64,000 bases of DNA from Primorskyibacter flagellatus (GTDB taxonomy: Bacteria > Pseudomonadota > Alphaproteobacteria > Rhodobacterales > Rhodobacteraceae): NCBI RefSeq assembly GCF_900176485.1, contig NZ_FWYD01000003.1, forward strand, positions 310,001 through 374,000, written 5' to 3'. The position numbers and the translations under genes are program-made. Shown here piece after piece: positions 1-8,771 of the stretch. The stretch's first letter is position 1. Every line of letters begins with the position of its first letter. The notes beneath the pieces are model-generated. The model worked only from the letters and a program-made list of their open reading frames with translations, was not told where the DNA came from and did no database searches.

Positions 1-2
1 AC

Positions 3-119
3 GAGGCGGATTATCAACGGACCGTCGACTCGTTGCTGTCGGGCGGATCCGATCCGGTGATCACCAAGCAGCCCGAAGGTGCCTGGACTCACGCCGTCAC
101 CGACAAGGCGCTGAATTAA
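3..119 (+). CDS. C-terminal end of an unidentified protein, cut by the window start
   Basis: An open frame enters at the left edge and stops with TAA at 117-119, giving 38 residues ending in a stretch rich in Trp/Thr/His (GAWTHAVTDKALN). The end is reminiscent of periplasmic binding proteins of NitT/TauT type, but 38 residues are too few to decide. A GC-rich hairpin follows 32 bases later, which fits the 3' end of a transcription unit. No function is claimed. Confidence 0.5.
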   Translation, partial: EADYQRTVDSLLSGGSDPVITKQPEGAWTHAVTDKALN

Positions 120-151
120 CGCCGGAGCCTATCGCAATCTGATACAGAATT

Positions 152-174
152 GGGGCGGTCCGAGGGGCCGCCCC
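152..174 (+). terminator. GC-rich hairpin after the first gene, possible terminator
   Basis: A perfect 7-bp inverted repeat GGGGCGG / CCGCCCC with a 9-nt loop lies just after the stop codon at 119. There is no clean T-tract, so it may terminate weakly or mark the 3' end of the mRNA. Confidence 0.45.
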
Positions 175-288
175 GACGCGTTCTGAAACGTTTTGGGGTT
201 TGCGGCTGGATTTCAATCTTTCCAGCCACAGTTTGATTAAGGGTGTGATGTAACATCGCTATGACGAGCTGTTTTGGAAGCCGCCGGA

Positions 289-981
289 TCATGCTCGGCC
301 ACGCAACTGGTGCGTGGAAATCGCATGAAACATCCCGTCGGCGTCTTCGCCCGCAAGGGTCAGCGCGTCCAGCGCGAAGGGCGTGGGCAGGATCGGTGTC
401 AGATGATCGGCAAGCGTCGCCTCAAGCATCCGCGCCTGAGCGACCGGCAGCTTGCTGCTCAGCGTGAGGTGGAGCCGGAATTGGTCCATCACATAGGGAT
501 AGCCCCAGCGTTGTAACATTTGCTTCTGCCGGTCGGATAAAGGGTGTGACCCGTAGCGATCAAGGTCGGCCTGACTTAACGGCGCGCGGAAAACATCAAG
601 CGCCTCTACCGTCCGCGCCGCAAGATTCGCAATCGCGGTGGTCTCTCTCGCAGGTGTCAGTGCCACAAGACGGCCCAGACGAGTGATCTTCAGAGAGTCG
701 GCAAACGCGGGGGGCAGGCGCACGGACAGTGTTTCCAGTGCCGCTGCAAGTGTGGTCGCGCTTTGTTCATCAGCCAGCCGGAAGGGTGGCTTGATCGTTG
801 CGTGAAACCCGTAGCGGCGCGGTGTTTCGGTCAGGCTATGTGCAGGCGCATGCAGCCCGTTTACCACCGGGGCGGTGCAGGCCATGCCGGTCAACATGTC
901 CCAGCCCAACCACGCCGCGCCGAACCGTGCCAGCGCGCTTTCCTGAGGTGTGTAATAGATCGCGTAACGGCGATAGGTCAT
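289..981 (-). CDS. DUF1045 family 2H-phosphoesterase-like protein (phosphonate metabolism type)
   Basis: 230 residues. Two HxT motifs of the 2H phosphoesterase fold are visible: H60-A-T62 (in GFHATIKPPF) and H171-L-T173 (in RLHLTLSSKLP). The family is commonly annotated as a putative phosphonate-operon protein because it often sits with phn genes. Members of the fold act on cyclic phosphodiesters or 2'-5' linkages, but a reaction for this protein cannot be read from the sequence. The neighbours here (DNA glycosylase, LacI regulator) are not phn genes, so a phosphonate link rests on family habit only. It starts 49 bp downstream of the stop of the glycosylase gene on the same strand and may be its last co-transcribed gene. 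Confidence 0.8.
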   Translation of the reverse strand: MTYRRYAIYYTPQESALARFGAAWLGWDMLTGMACTAPVVNGLHAPAHSLTETPRRYGFHATIKPPFRLADEQSATTLAAALETLSVRLPPAFADSLKITRLGRLVALTPARETTAIANLAARTVEALDVFRAPLSQADLDRYGSHPLSDRQKQMLQRWGYPYVMDQFRLHLTLSSKLPVAQARMLEATLADHLTPILPTPFALDALTLAGEDADGMFHAISTHQLRGRA

Positions 982-1029
982 GCGGTCTCCGCGATACGCG
1001 CGCCGGGCCTGACCCGGCGCCTTTTGGCA

Positions 1030-2244
1030 TTACAGCGTTTCGGCGATCAGCGGCCCAGCGGGAAAACGAACGTCTTCCAGCTTGGCAAAGCGGGCGATGC
1101 GGGCCAGTTCCGCTTCCAGCCGTGCGTGGCGGGCGTCAGTCCAGCGCACACCGCGTTCGGGCCAGACTGCGGCAACGTTCAGAACCCCCGCCGACCGGTC
1201 AGCTTTCATGTCGATCCGCCCCACCAGCCGGTCGCCTTCCAGCAACGGAAAGACGTAATAGCCATAAATGCGTTTGGGGGCCGGGGTAAAGACCTCGATC
1301 CGGTAGTGAAACCCGAACAGGCGCTCTGCCCGGGCGCGGTCGCGCAGCGCCGGATCGAACGGGCTGAGCACGCGCATCCGGGCAGGTGGCTTGGGCGCGT
1401 TTTGTGCGGCGTCCGCGATGCCGGGCCGCGCGACAGAGCGGCGCAGGCTGCCATCCGTGCCTTCGATGTCAATCTCTTGCAAAGCGCCCGATGCCAGACC
1501 GCGCGCTACCCAGGCCTTCGCCTCGGCGGCGGTGGCCTTGGCCCAGAAGGCTGCGATTTCGCCGGCAGTGGCAAAACCCAGGCGGTCCAGCGCCGCGTTG
1601 CAGGCCCAATTGATTGTCTCGGCCTCGGTGGGACGGTGGGCAAGATGGCGTTCGGGGATCACGTTTTCGGCCAGATCGTAGATCTTGCGAAACCCCTCGC
1701 GCCGCGTCACCGCCAGCGCGCCCGACCGCCAGAGATATTCCAGCGCCGTTTTTGACGGGTGCCATTCCCACCAGCCGCCCGAGCTGCGGCCTTCGTCCTT
1801 GCCGACCTCGGACGAACTGGCGGGACCGTGGGTGCGGATGTGATCCAGCACCGGCTGCGTCTTGTGTTCGAAACCGTCCGGGCGTCCCTTGCGCCATTGC
1901 TTTCCCAGCGCAGCAGCGTCACGGGCACAGCGCAGGTGCCAATAGGGATAGAATTCTGTGGGGATCACCGCAGCATCATGCGTCCAGTGTTCAAATATCG
2001 TCCGGTCGCGGTCCAGCAAAGGTGCAAGATCGGCGGGCCGGTAAGATTGCCGCCGCGCATGCAGGATCATGTGATGCGCGCGCGCCACGGTATTGATGCT
2101 GTCGATCTGGACAAAGCCCAGCCGCTTGATCAAAGCCGCGAGATCCGCACCCTTTGCGGACCCGGTGGGTGCTTCCGCCAAGGCGTGCCGGTCAAGAAAC
2201 AGCCGCCGCGCCGCACGGTTCTTCAGGACCGGCGGCTGCGTCAC
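1030..2244 (-). CDS. AlkZ/YcaQ-like winged-helix DNA glycosylase (crosslink-repair family)
   Basis: 404 residues, normal length for the winged helix-turn-helix DNA glycosylase family of AlkZ and E. coli YcaQ. The N-terminal segment contains Q46-I-D48 (FVQIDSINTVARAHH). Family knowledge: AlkZ carries QxQ as catalytic motif, whereas YcaQ-like enzymes carry QxD and unhook interstrand crosslinks or excise bulky alkylated bases. By that rule this is YcaQ-like. The gene overlaps the upstream LacI-family regulator by 4 bp (ATGA), so the two are co-transcribed and probably translationally coupled, an unusual partnership for a repair enzyme. Cytoplasmic, no signal peptide. Confidence 0.85.
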   Translation of the reverse strand: MTQPPVLKNRAARRLFLDRHALAEAPTGSAKGADLAALIKRLGFVQIDSINTVARAHHMILHARRQSYRPADLAPLLDRDRTIFEHWTHDAAVIPTEFYPYWHLRCARDAAALGKQWRKGRPDGFEHKTQPVLDHIRTHGPASSSEVGKDEGRSSGGWWEWHPSKTALEYLWRSGALAVTRREGFRKIYDLAENVIPERHLAHRPTEAETINWACNAALDRLGFATAGEIAAFWAKATAAEAKAWVARGLASGALQEIDIEGTDGSLRRSVARPGIADAAQNAPKPPARMRVLSPFDPALRDRARAERLFGFHYRIEVFTPAPKRIYGYYVFPLLEGDRLVGRIDMKADRSAGVLNVAAVWPERGVRWTDARHARLEAELARIARFAKLEDVRFPAGPLIAETL

Positions 2245-3269
2245 TTCCGTTTGAGCGTATCGCCAAAAGCGATCGTCGGGGTCAGTTCCACATGGCTTTC
2301 GTATTCAGCCGCATCCCCATCTGCGACCCGTGTCGCGATGATCTGGGCGGCGGTCTTGCCAACATCCAGACGGCAGGCATCCATTGTCGCCAATTGCTTT
2401 GGCAATCCATCCAGAAGATCGACCCCGTTAAAACCGGCCAGTCCGATCTCTCCGGGGATATCGACGCCCTTCTCAAGCAGATAAAGCAAGCCACCCGCGC
2501 CAATCATGTCGTTGGAATAATACAAGAAATCCAGATCCGGTGTGCGTTCAAGCATGGCATGGGTCATCTCGCGTCCTTTCACCAAAGCCGATCCGCCCGA
2601 ATAGAACTCCTGATCCGCGACCTCGACACCGCCCTTTGCCAGCGCCTCCGTGAACCCTTCAAAGCGTTTGCGGGCGCGGTGATCCAGCGGCATTTTGGTG
2701 CCCATGAAGCCGATCCGCTTGTAGCCTGCTTTCAGGATCGCCTTTGCCATCTCGCGGCCTGCGCGGCGATGCGAAATGCCGACCATGCAATCGACGGGCG
2801 TGCCGTCCACATCCATGATCTCGACCACCGGAATGCCGGCCGCCTGCATCATCGCACGCGAGGAATCCGTATGTTCCAGCCCGGCGATGATCACGCCCGA
2901 GGGCCGCCATGACAGCATTTCATACAGGACACGCTCTTCCTTTTCAGGGGTATAATCGGTGACGCCCACGACCGCTTGCAGATCCGTGCCTTCCAGCACC
3001 TGGTTGATGCCGGTCAGAACCTCCGGAAAAACCATGTTCGACAGGGACGGAATGATGACTGCCACCAGATTAACCCTCTGACTGGCCAGCGCGCCTGCGA
3101 TCTTGTTGGGCACGTAGCCCAGCCTGCGCGCGGCCTCCAGCACCTTTTCGCGGGTTGCATCCGACACGTCGCCGCGGTTTCGCAACACGCGGCTGACGGT
3201 CATTTCGGACACGCCCGACGCCTCGGACACGTCGCGCAGGGTCAAGGGGCGGGAGTCATCGTTTGCCAA
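2241..3269 (-). CDS. LacI/GntR-type (LacI family) transcriptional regulator
   Basis: 342 residues. The N-terminal helix-turn-helix is typical of LacI proteins (TLRDVSEASGVSEMTVSRVLRN, residues about 8-30), followed by the hinge motif LGYVPNKIAGALASQ and a periplasmic-binding-protein-like sensor domain ending in the usual IGLAGFNG segment. Proteins of this look most often sense sugar acids or sugars; the ligand is not visible. It is the first gene of a two- or three-gene minus-strand unit with the DNA glycosylase (ATGA overlap) and the DUF1045 gene. No sugar-uptake or catabolic genes lie next to it in this window, so its regulon is elsewhere or has been lost. Confidence 0.9.
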   Translation of the reverse strand: MANDDSRPLTLRDVSEASGVSEMTVSRVLRNRGDVSDATREKVLEAARRLGYVPNKIAGALASQRVNLVAVIIPSLSNMVFPEVLTGINQVLEGTDLQAVVGVTDYTPEKEERVLYEMLSWRPSGVIIAGLEHTDSSRAMMQAAGIPVVEIMDVDGTPVDCMVGISHRRAGREMAKAILKAGYKRIGFMGTKMPLDHRARKRFEGFTEALAKGGVEVADQEFYSGGSALVKGREMTHAMLERTPDLDFLYYSNDMIGAGGLLYLLEKGVDIPGEIGLAGFNGVDLLDGLPKQLATMDACRLDVGKTAAQIIATRVADGDAAEYESHVELTPTIAFGDTLKRK

Positions 3270-3421
3270 AGTGGGTAATCCTGTGATGGTTCAGTCGATG
3301 CTACGCAATCGCCCGAGCCTGTTCAAGCCAGCAAAGCCGCGCAGTCGGTGCGTCGGGGCTTCGACATGACCGCCCAAACGCCACCGCGGCGAGCGGTGTT
3401 CTACGGCGGGACTTTTGGGAC

Positions 3422-3450
3422 TTGTCGGTCAAGGCGAACAATCGTAGAAA
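3422..3450 (+). promoter_or_regulatory. Candidate sigma-70 promoter of the split tRNA-Arg gene
   Basis: TTGTCG at 3422-3427, a 17-bp spacer, and TAGAAA at 3445-3450, ending 12 bp before the first tRNA base. Spacing and distance suit a tRNA promoter; the hexamers are only partial matches. Confidence 0.4.
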
Positions 3451-3462
3451 AAGGTCAGATGT

Positions 3463-3759
3463 GTCTGCGTAGCTCAGCTGGATAGAGCACAGGATTCCTA
3501 ATTTTCAATTGGGCGTTGCGATGGGAAACCGCGCAACGGATCTGCTCAAAGTCGGGGAAAGCTACGATGCGCTCGCATCTTGCCAATCCCGAGCCAAGCC
3601 CCGCAAGGGGAAGGTGTAGAGACTGGATGGGCAGCGCCTACGGACCGATGGTCTAGGGTGAAGGGACAGTCCAGACCACGAACGCCCGCAAGGGCGGCGG
3701 TGAAAGCCGAAGTGGTATGAATCCTGGGGCCGTGGGTTCGAATCCCGCCGCGGACACCA
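3463..3759 (+). tRNA. tRNA-Arg(CCT) split by a group I intron
   Basis: The exons are 3463-3499 and 3720-3759, CCA encoded, 77 nt when joined. Acceptor stem GTCTGCG pairs with CGCGGAC (one T-G pair). D-stem is GCTC/GAGC, anticodon stem CAGGA/TCCTG around loop TTCCTAA, and T-stem GTGGG/CCCGC around TTCGAAT. The anticodon is CCT (Arg, codon AGG). The intron sits directly after the third anticodon base, between positions 36 and 37. A T-run starts right after CCA (3761-3765). The gene would be missed or truncated by a search not allowing introns. Confidence 0.93.
3500..3719 (+). ncRNA. Group I self-splicing intron in the tRNA-Arg(CCT) anticodon loop
   Basis: 220 nt, no ORF. P1 is a clean hairpin: exon CCT plus intron AATT (3497-3503) pairs with AATTGGG (3507-3513) round a 3-nt loop, putting the conserved U-G pair exactly at the 5' splice site. 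P2 is CGTTGCG (3514-3520) with CGCAACG. P5 is GATGC/GCATC near 3566-3579. P6 is CCCC-GCAA-GGGG (3599-3610), a GNRA-type loop. The R-like core GTGTAGAGACT is at 3614-3624 and the S-like core ACAGTCC at 3666-3672; GACT (3621-3624) with AGTC (3668-3671) forms P7. P9 is CGCCC-GCAA-GGGCG (3683-3696). The last base is G3719, the expected terminal guanosine. Size and core match the small IC3-type introns known from tRNA genes of Azoarcus (tRNA-Ile) and Agrobacterium (tRNA-Arg). Confidence 0.92.
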
Positions 3760-3869
3760 CTTTTTACCTTAAGATGTTGAGTTTCAGGGGGCGGTGCCTT
3801 TTGGGCCAACGCTCAGCCCCCAGACACCCCCATCTCGGGGCGGACCATTGGCCCGCCCCTGACGAATCG

Positions 3870-5837
3870 CTATGCGAGCCCCAGTGCCTGTCGCCGTCCA
3901 GAAGCCCAGCGGGTCACCAGATGGTCGACCATCAGCCCCATGAAGGCCACCGCAAAGCCCAGCACCAGCCCCTTGCCGACATCGGTGGAGGAAAGTGCCC
4001 GCTGCATCTCCTGACCGAGATCCTGGGTGCCGATGAAGGCGGCGATGATCACCATGAACAGCGAGAACATCACCGACTGGTTGACCCCGACCATGATCGT
4101 CGGCAGGGCCATCGGCAGGCGCACATTCCACAAGGTCTGGCGTTGTGTCGCCCCGGACATGTTAGCCGCCTCGATCAGCGCTTCCGGCACGCCGCGCAGC
4201 CCCTCGATCGTGTAGCGCACCAGCGGCACCGCAGCGAACAGGAACACGGCACTGACCACGGCAACGTCATTGACCCCAAAGAGCATCACCACCGGAATCA
4301 GGTAGATAAAGCTCGGAAAGGTCTGCAACGTGTCGCAGATCAGCAGCACTTTGACGGCGCGTTTTTCATTGCGCGCGCCCCAGATCCCCATCGGAAAGCC
4401 AACGAGCAGCGCCAGCAGCACAGAAAAGCTCACCATATAGACGGTGATCATCGCGCGATCCCACCAGCCTGACATTGCGATCAGCCCGAAGAAGCCAAGG
4501 CAGACCAGCGCCGAGCGCAGCCCACCGATGGCCCAGCCGATTGCCGCCAGCAACGCCAGCACGGCGCTGAACGGCAGGTACAGATAGGCGTCACGCATCG
4601 GGATCAGTATCCAGGTGATCAGGAACCAGCGCAGCCATTGGGTGACCGGATCGATCAGCACGATGAACCAGTCCACCACCGCATCGATCGGTTTGGCCAT
4701 GCTCAGCGCCTGACTGCGCTTGACCTGGTCGAGCATTGGAAACACCTGCGCCAGCGCGAAGGCAACGGCGACCAGCACCGCCCAGATCACCAGAAACTTG
4801 TTACTCACAACCCAGGATGTGCCCTTCTCGAAATGCTCGGGCTGCCTCACCGCCCACGCCTTGGTGCAGCGGTCGAGCATGACTGCGAGCAGCACGATGG
4901 TAATGCCGATCTCGACCGAGCGACCGATCTTCAGCGCTTGTAGCAACTGTAGCAGTTTCTGGCCGAGGCCCGGCATGCCGATGAAACTGGCCAGAACCAC
5001 CATGGCGAGACATTGCATGATCACCTGGTTGACGCCCACGAGAATGTCGGTGCGTGCCGTCGGGATCTGTACCGAATGCAGCAATTGCCAGCGCGTCGCG
5101 CCGCACATATGCCCGCTTTCCACCACTTCGGGTGAAACCTTCTTGAGGCCCAGCAAGGTCATCCTGATCATCGGCGGCACTGAGAAGATGATCGTCACGA
5201 TCGCCCCCGCCTTTGGGCCGACTCCGATGAACACCACGACCGGGATCATATAGGCGAAATGCGGCAATGATTGTGCGATGTTGAGGATCGGGTTGAGGAT
5301 CTTCTCGAAACGCGGTGATTTCCACCCGAGTACCCCGATCATCAGACCAAAGAGGATCGAAAACGGTGCCGCTACGACAATGACTGACAGCGTTTCCATC
5401 GACCAGGTCCACTGGCCCATCACCACGATCCAAACAAATGTTCCCGCCGAAAGCAGAGCCAGACGCCAGCCCTGCAACGCATAACCCACAACCCCGGCGG
5501 TCACAGCGATGACACTCCAGGGAATCGGGCCCAGATATGGCCAGCGGTTGCGCCCATAGAGCAGGTTGGCGGTGACATCTAGCAACCACTCGACCCCTTC
5601 GGCGAAGGCGCGGGTGACATGCATCAATCCCAGATCATCGCGCAGGAAGTTGAACAGCGCGTTGATCCAGTCGGCAAAGGGCCAGACCAGCCATTCCGGC
5701 GGCCGGACCAGCCCGGCGGGGAGCAAGGTCTTGGTCAGCACCAGCAGCACGGCAAACCCCAGCAGCCCCTGGGCGACGCGGGTTTTTGAGAGCGCGGGCA
5801 AGCGCGCCTGCGGATTGTTGGTAAGCGCGGTGGTCAT
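3870..5837 (-). CDS. tmoV: ABC transporter double permease, TMAO/quaternary amine type (TmoV-like)
   Basis: 655 residues, roughly twice a ProW-type permease. Two homologous inner-membrane domains are visible, each with the transporter coupling loop: EVVESGHMCGATRWQLLHSV in the first half and EALIEAANMSGATQRQTLWNV in the second, both followed by the VGVNQ-type helix. One polypeptide would therefore supply both halves of the membrane channel. It forms a complex with the ATPase encoded just upstream (4-bp overlap at 5834-5837) and the binding protein two genes up. A tandem permease of this kind is a feature of the TmoXWV TMAO transporter described in Ruegeria; the same build is compatible with glycine betaine, choline or carnitine. 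The symbol is by resemblance. Confidence 0.75.
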   Translation of the reverse strand: MTTALTNNPQARLPALSKTRVAQGLLGFAVLLVLTKTLLPAGLVRPPEWLVWPFADWINALFNFLRDDLGLMHVTRAFAEGVEWLLDVTANLLYGRNRWPYLGPIPWSVIAVTAGVVGYALQGWRLALLSAGTFVWIVVMGQWTWSMETLSVIVVAAPFSILFGLMIGVLGWKSPRFEKILNPILNIAQSLPHFAYMIPVVVFIGVGPKAGAIVTIIFSVPPMIRMTLLGLKKVSPEVVESGHMCGATRWQLLHSVQIPTARTDILVGVNQVIMQCLAMVVLASFIGMPGLGQKLLQLLQALKIGRSVEIGITIVLLAVMLDRCTKAWAVRQPEHFEKGTSWVVSNKFLVIWAVLVAVAFALAQVFPMLDQVKRSQALSMAKPIDAVVDWFIVLIDPVTQWLRWFLITWILIPMRDAYLYLPFSAVLALLAAIGWAIGGLRSALVCLGFFGLIAMSGWWDRAMITVYMVSFSVLLALLVGFPMGIWGARNEKRAVKVLLICDTLQTFPSFIYLIPVVMLFGVNDVAVVSAVFLFAAVPLVRYTIEGLRGVPEALIEAANMSGATQRQTLWNVRLPMALPTIMVGVNQSVMFSLFMVIIAAFIGTQDLGQEMQRALSSTDVGKGLVLGFAVAFMGLMVDHLVTRWASGRRQALGLA

Positions 5838-6865
5838 GCGGGTGCTCCGAAGAGCACGTCGAGCGCTTCCTGTCTTGCCATCGCGCCGATCACCTTGCCG
5901 TTCTTGTCGGAAACCGGCATCAGGTCGCGCGTGTCATTGACCAGCAGGCGGCCCATTTCCTGAATGGTCGTATGTCCGGCAATCGGCTCGCCGGTCGGGG
6001 CGATGCCGTTGATCGGGCGGGCCAGACCGCGGGCATGGACCACGCGGGCCTTATTGATATCTTCGGTGAACTTGCGGACATATTCGGTTGCTGGTTCCAG
6101 CACGATCTTGTCGGGCGTGTCGCATTGCTCAACCGCGCCGTCCTTCATAATCGCGATCCGGTCGGCAAGGCGCAGCGCCTCGTCGAAATCATGGGTGATG
6201 AAAACGATGGTCTTGCCGAGCATTTCCTGCAGGCGCAGAAATTCATCCTGCATCTCCCGGCGGATTAGGGGGTCGAGTGCCGAGAACGGCTCATCCAGGA
6301 ACCAGATATCGGGTTCGATGGCGAGGCTCCGGGCAATGCCGACGCGCTGCTGCTGGCCACCGGACAATTCGCGTGGGAAATATTCCTCGCGCCCACCAAG
6401 CCCGACAAGTTCGATCACTTCGAGCGCCCGGGCGCGGCGGGTGTGGCGGTCCTGGCCGCGCATCTCCAGCGGGAAAGCGACGTTATCAAGCACGTTGCGA
6501 TGCGGCAGCAGGCCGAAGCTCTGGAATACCATGCCCATCTTGTTGCGGCGTAGATCGATCAGTTCTTTTTCGTCGAGAGCGCCAATATCCTGCCCTTCGA
6601 CCTTGACGGTGCCGCCAGTGATGTCGAGCAACCGCGACAGGCAGCGTACGAAGGTTGATTTGCCAGAGCCCGAAAGCCCCATGATCACCAGCATTTCGCC
6701 TCGAGTTATATCAACTGAGACATCGCGCACGGCGGCGATATAACCGGCCTGGCGAATTTCATCGAAAGTCGGATTGCCGGTCATGCCCGCCAGATAGTTT
6801 TCCGCTTTCTCTCCAAACAGCTTCCAGACATTGCTGCAAGAAATGACGGTTTCCGGTGTGGTCAT
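5834..6865 (-). CDS. tmoW: ABC transporter ATP-binding protein, glycine betaine/TMAO type (TmoW-like)
   Basis: 343 residues. Walker A is GLSGSGKST, the Q-loop region VFQSFGLLPH, the signature LSGGQQQR, Walker B IWFLDEP followed by FSALDPLIRREMQ, and the switch His is in FITHDFDEA. The long N-terminal lead (NVWKLFGEKAENYL) and a C-terminal regulatory segment with a partial CBS-like sequence (DLMPVSDKNGKVIGAM) match the ProV/OpuAA branch that energises compatible-solute importers. It overlaps the permease gene by 4 bp (ATGA) and lies 75 bp after the binding-protein gene, with a strong hairpin in that gap. Confidence 0.85.
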   Translation of the reverse strand: MTTPETVISCSNVWKLFGEKAENYLAGMTGNPTFDEIRQAGYIAAVRDVSVDITRGEMLVIMGLSGSGKSTFVRCLSRLLDITGGTVKVEGQDIGALDEKELIDLRRNKMGMVFQSFGLLPHRNVLDNVAFPLEMRGQDRHTRRARALEVIELVGLGGREEYFPRELSGGQQQRVGIARSLAIEPDIWFLDEPFSALDPLIRREMQDEFLRLQEMLGKTIVFITHDFDEALRLADRIAIMKDGAVEQCDTPDKIVLEPATEYVRKFTEDINKARVVHARGLARPINGIAPTGEPIAGHTTIQEMGRLLVNDTRDLMPVSDKNGKVIGAMARQEALDVLFGAPA

Positions 6866-6892
6866 GAAATTTTTCCCCTTGATGCGATGAAC

Positions 6893-6916
6893 CCGCCCGG
6901 CTCAGTTGCCGGGCGG
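6893..6916 (-). repeat. Intercistronic hairpin between tmoX and tmoW
   Basis: Perfect 9-bp inverted repeat CCGCCCGGC (6893-6901) / GCCGGGCGG (6908-6916) with a 6-nt loop. Such hairpins after a binding-protein gene commonly protect its mRNA or reduce read-through, giving more binding protein than membrane components. That role is inferred from position. Confidence 0.6.
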
Positions 6917-6940
6917 AGAGCGATGACAGGTCGGCGCAAC

Positions 6941-7894
<954 letters not shown>

Positions 7895-7988
7895 CTAATT
7901 CTCCCTGATGGTTTCCCGGTGCCACTGGTGGGCACTACGGTGTTCCGCGGACGGGTCTGACCTTCCGCAGCAGCAGATTATTCAGGAT

Positions 7989-8051
7989 ATGTGAACAGGT
8001 AAGCCTGTTGTGATGAACAGGATGGTAGAGAATGTTAAAATTTGTTAACAG
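7989..8051 (-). promoter_or_regulatory. Cluster of tor-box-like TorR operator sites in the tmoX-torR intergenic region
   Basis: Read on the minus strand (toward tmoX) there are three direct copies of a decamer close to the E. coli tor box CTGTTCATAT: CTGTTAACAA (8051-8042, 7/10), CTGTTCATCA (8020-8011, 8/10) and CTGTTCACAT (7998-7989, 9/10). Box starts are 31 and 22 bp apart, about three and two helical turns. An inverted copy CTGTTGTGAT (8005-8014) overlaps the middle box and makes the palindrome CCTGTT-N6-AACAGG. The box nearest tmoX lies just upstream of a possible -10 element (TAATCT on the minus strand, about 7976-7981), where a -35 would be, the layout expected for an activator site. 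TorR itself reads away on the other side, so autoregulation is possible. Confidence 0.75.
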
Positions 8052-8072
8052 TCTTGCGGGAGGGCAGCGGCA

Positions 8073-8771
8073 TTGCGCAAATATCAGATCCTGATCGTCG
8101 AGGATGAACCGGTCACCCGGACCACCCTCGCCAGCTATTTGCAGGCGCAGGGCTATACTGTTTTCGAAGCAGCAAGCGCCCCGGAGGCCGAGGACCTGCT
8201 TCCGTCCGAAGAGATAGATCTGCTGATCGTGGACATCAACCTCGAAGGTAAGGACGGGCTGGAGATTACCCGCGAGCAGCGGGCGCGATCGGATTTGGGG
8301 ATTATCCTGCTGACCGGACGCAGTGATGACGTGGACCGGATTGTCGGGCTTGAGCTTGGCGCTGATGATTACGTCTGCAAGCCGTTCAACCGGCGCGAAT
8401 TGCTTGCCCGAATCAAGAACCTGCTGCGCCGCACCTCTGATATCCGCCGGTTGTCCCGCCGCGTCGTGCGCTTTGGCGATTTCACATTCGACAGCGCCAG
8501 CCGCCGCCTGCAGGATGGCGACGGCGAGACAGTACCGCTGACCCGCGCCGAGTTCGAGCTGCTCAACACGCTGATCGGGCGCGCCCGCGAAGTGCTGAGC
8601 CGTGACATGTTGATGGGCAGCGTCACCCATCGCCAGTTTGGCACCAATCCGCGCACCGTTGACGTGCTGATCCGCCGCCTCCGCGCCAAGATCGAGGAAG
8701 ACCCGGCCGCGCCGCGGTTCATCACCACGGTGCATGGCGAGGGGTACGTTTTTACTGCGCCACTGGAGTAA
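8073..8771 (+). CDS. torR: TorR-like OmpR-family response regulator
   Basis: 232 residues. The receiver domain has the acidic pocket E10-D11, phospho-acceptor D54 (LIVDINLEG), the Thr/Ser-type TGRSD motif and conserved Lys in DYVCKPF. The winged-helix output domain ends with RTVDVLIRRLRAKIEED and HGEGYVF. VEDEPVT at the N-terminus and IILLTGRSDDVDRIVGLELGADDYV are strikingly close to E. coli TorR, regulator of TMAO respiration. The start is TTG at 8073, with GGGAGG at 8059-8064 as ribosome-binding site. It is divergent from tmoX and convergent with torS: the two 3' ends overlap by 20 bp. Confidence 0.9.
   Translation: MRKYQILIVEDEPVTRTTLASYLQAQGYTVFEAASAPEAEDLLPSEEIDLLIVDINLEGKDGLEITREQRARSDLGIILLTGRSDDVDRIVGLELGADDYVCKPFNRRELLARIKNLLRRTSDIRRLSRRVVRFGDFTFDSASRRLQDGDGETVPLTRAEFELLNTLIGRAREVLSRDMLMGSVTHRQFGTNPRTVDVLIRRLRAKIEEDPAAPRFITTVHGEGYVFTAPLE

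Noticed and set aside
3546-3809. 87-codon minus-strand ORF over the tRNA-Arg intron
   Set aside because: Lies across the intron and 3' exon of a structured RNA; the C-terminal part is just translated tRNA.
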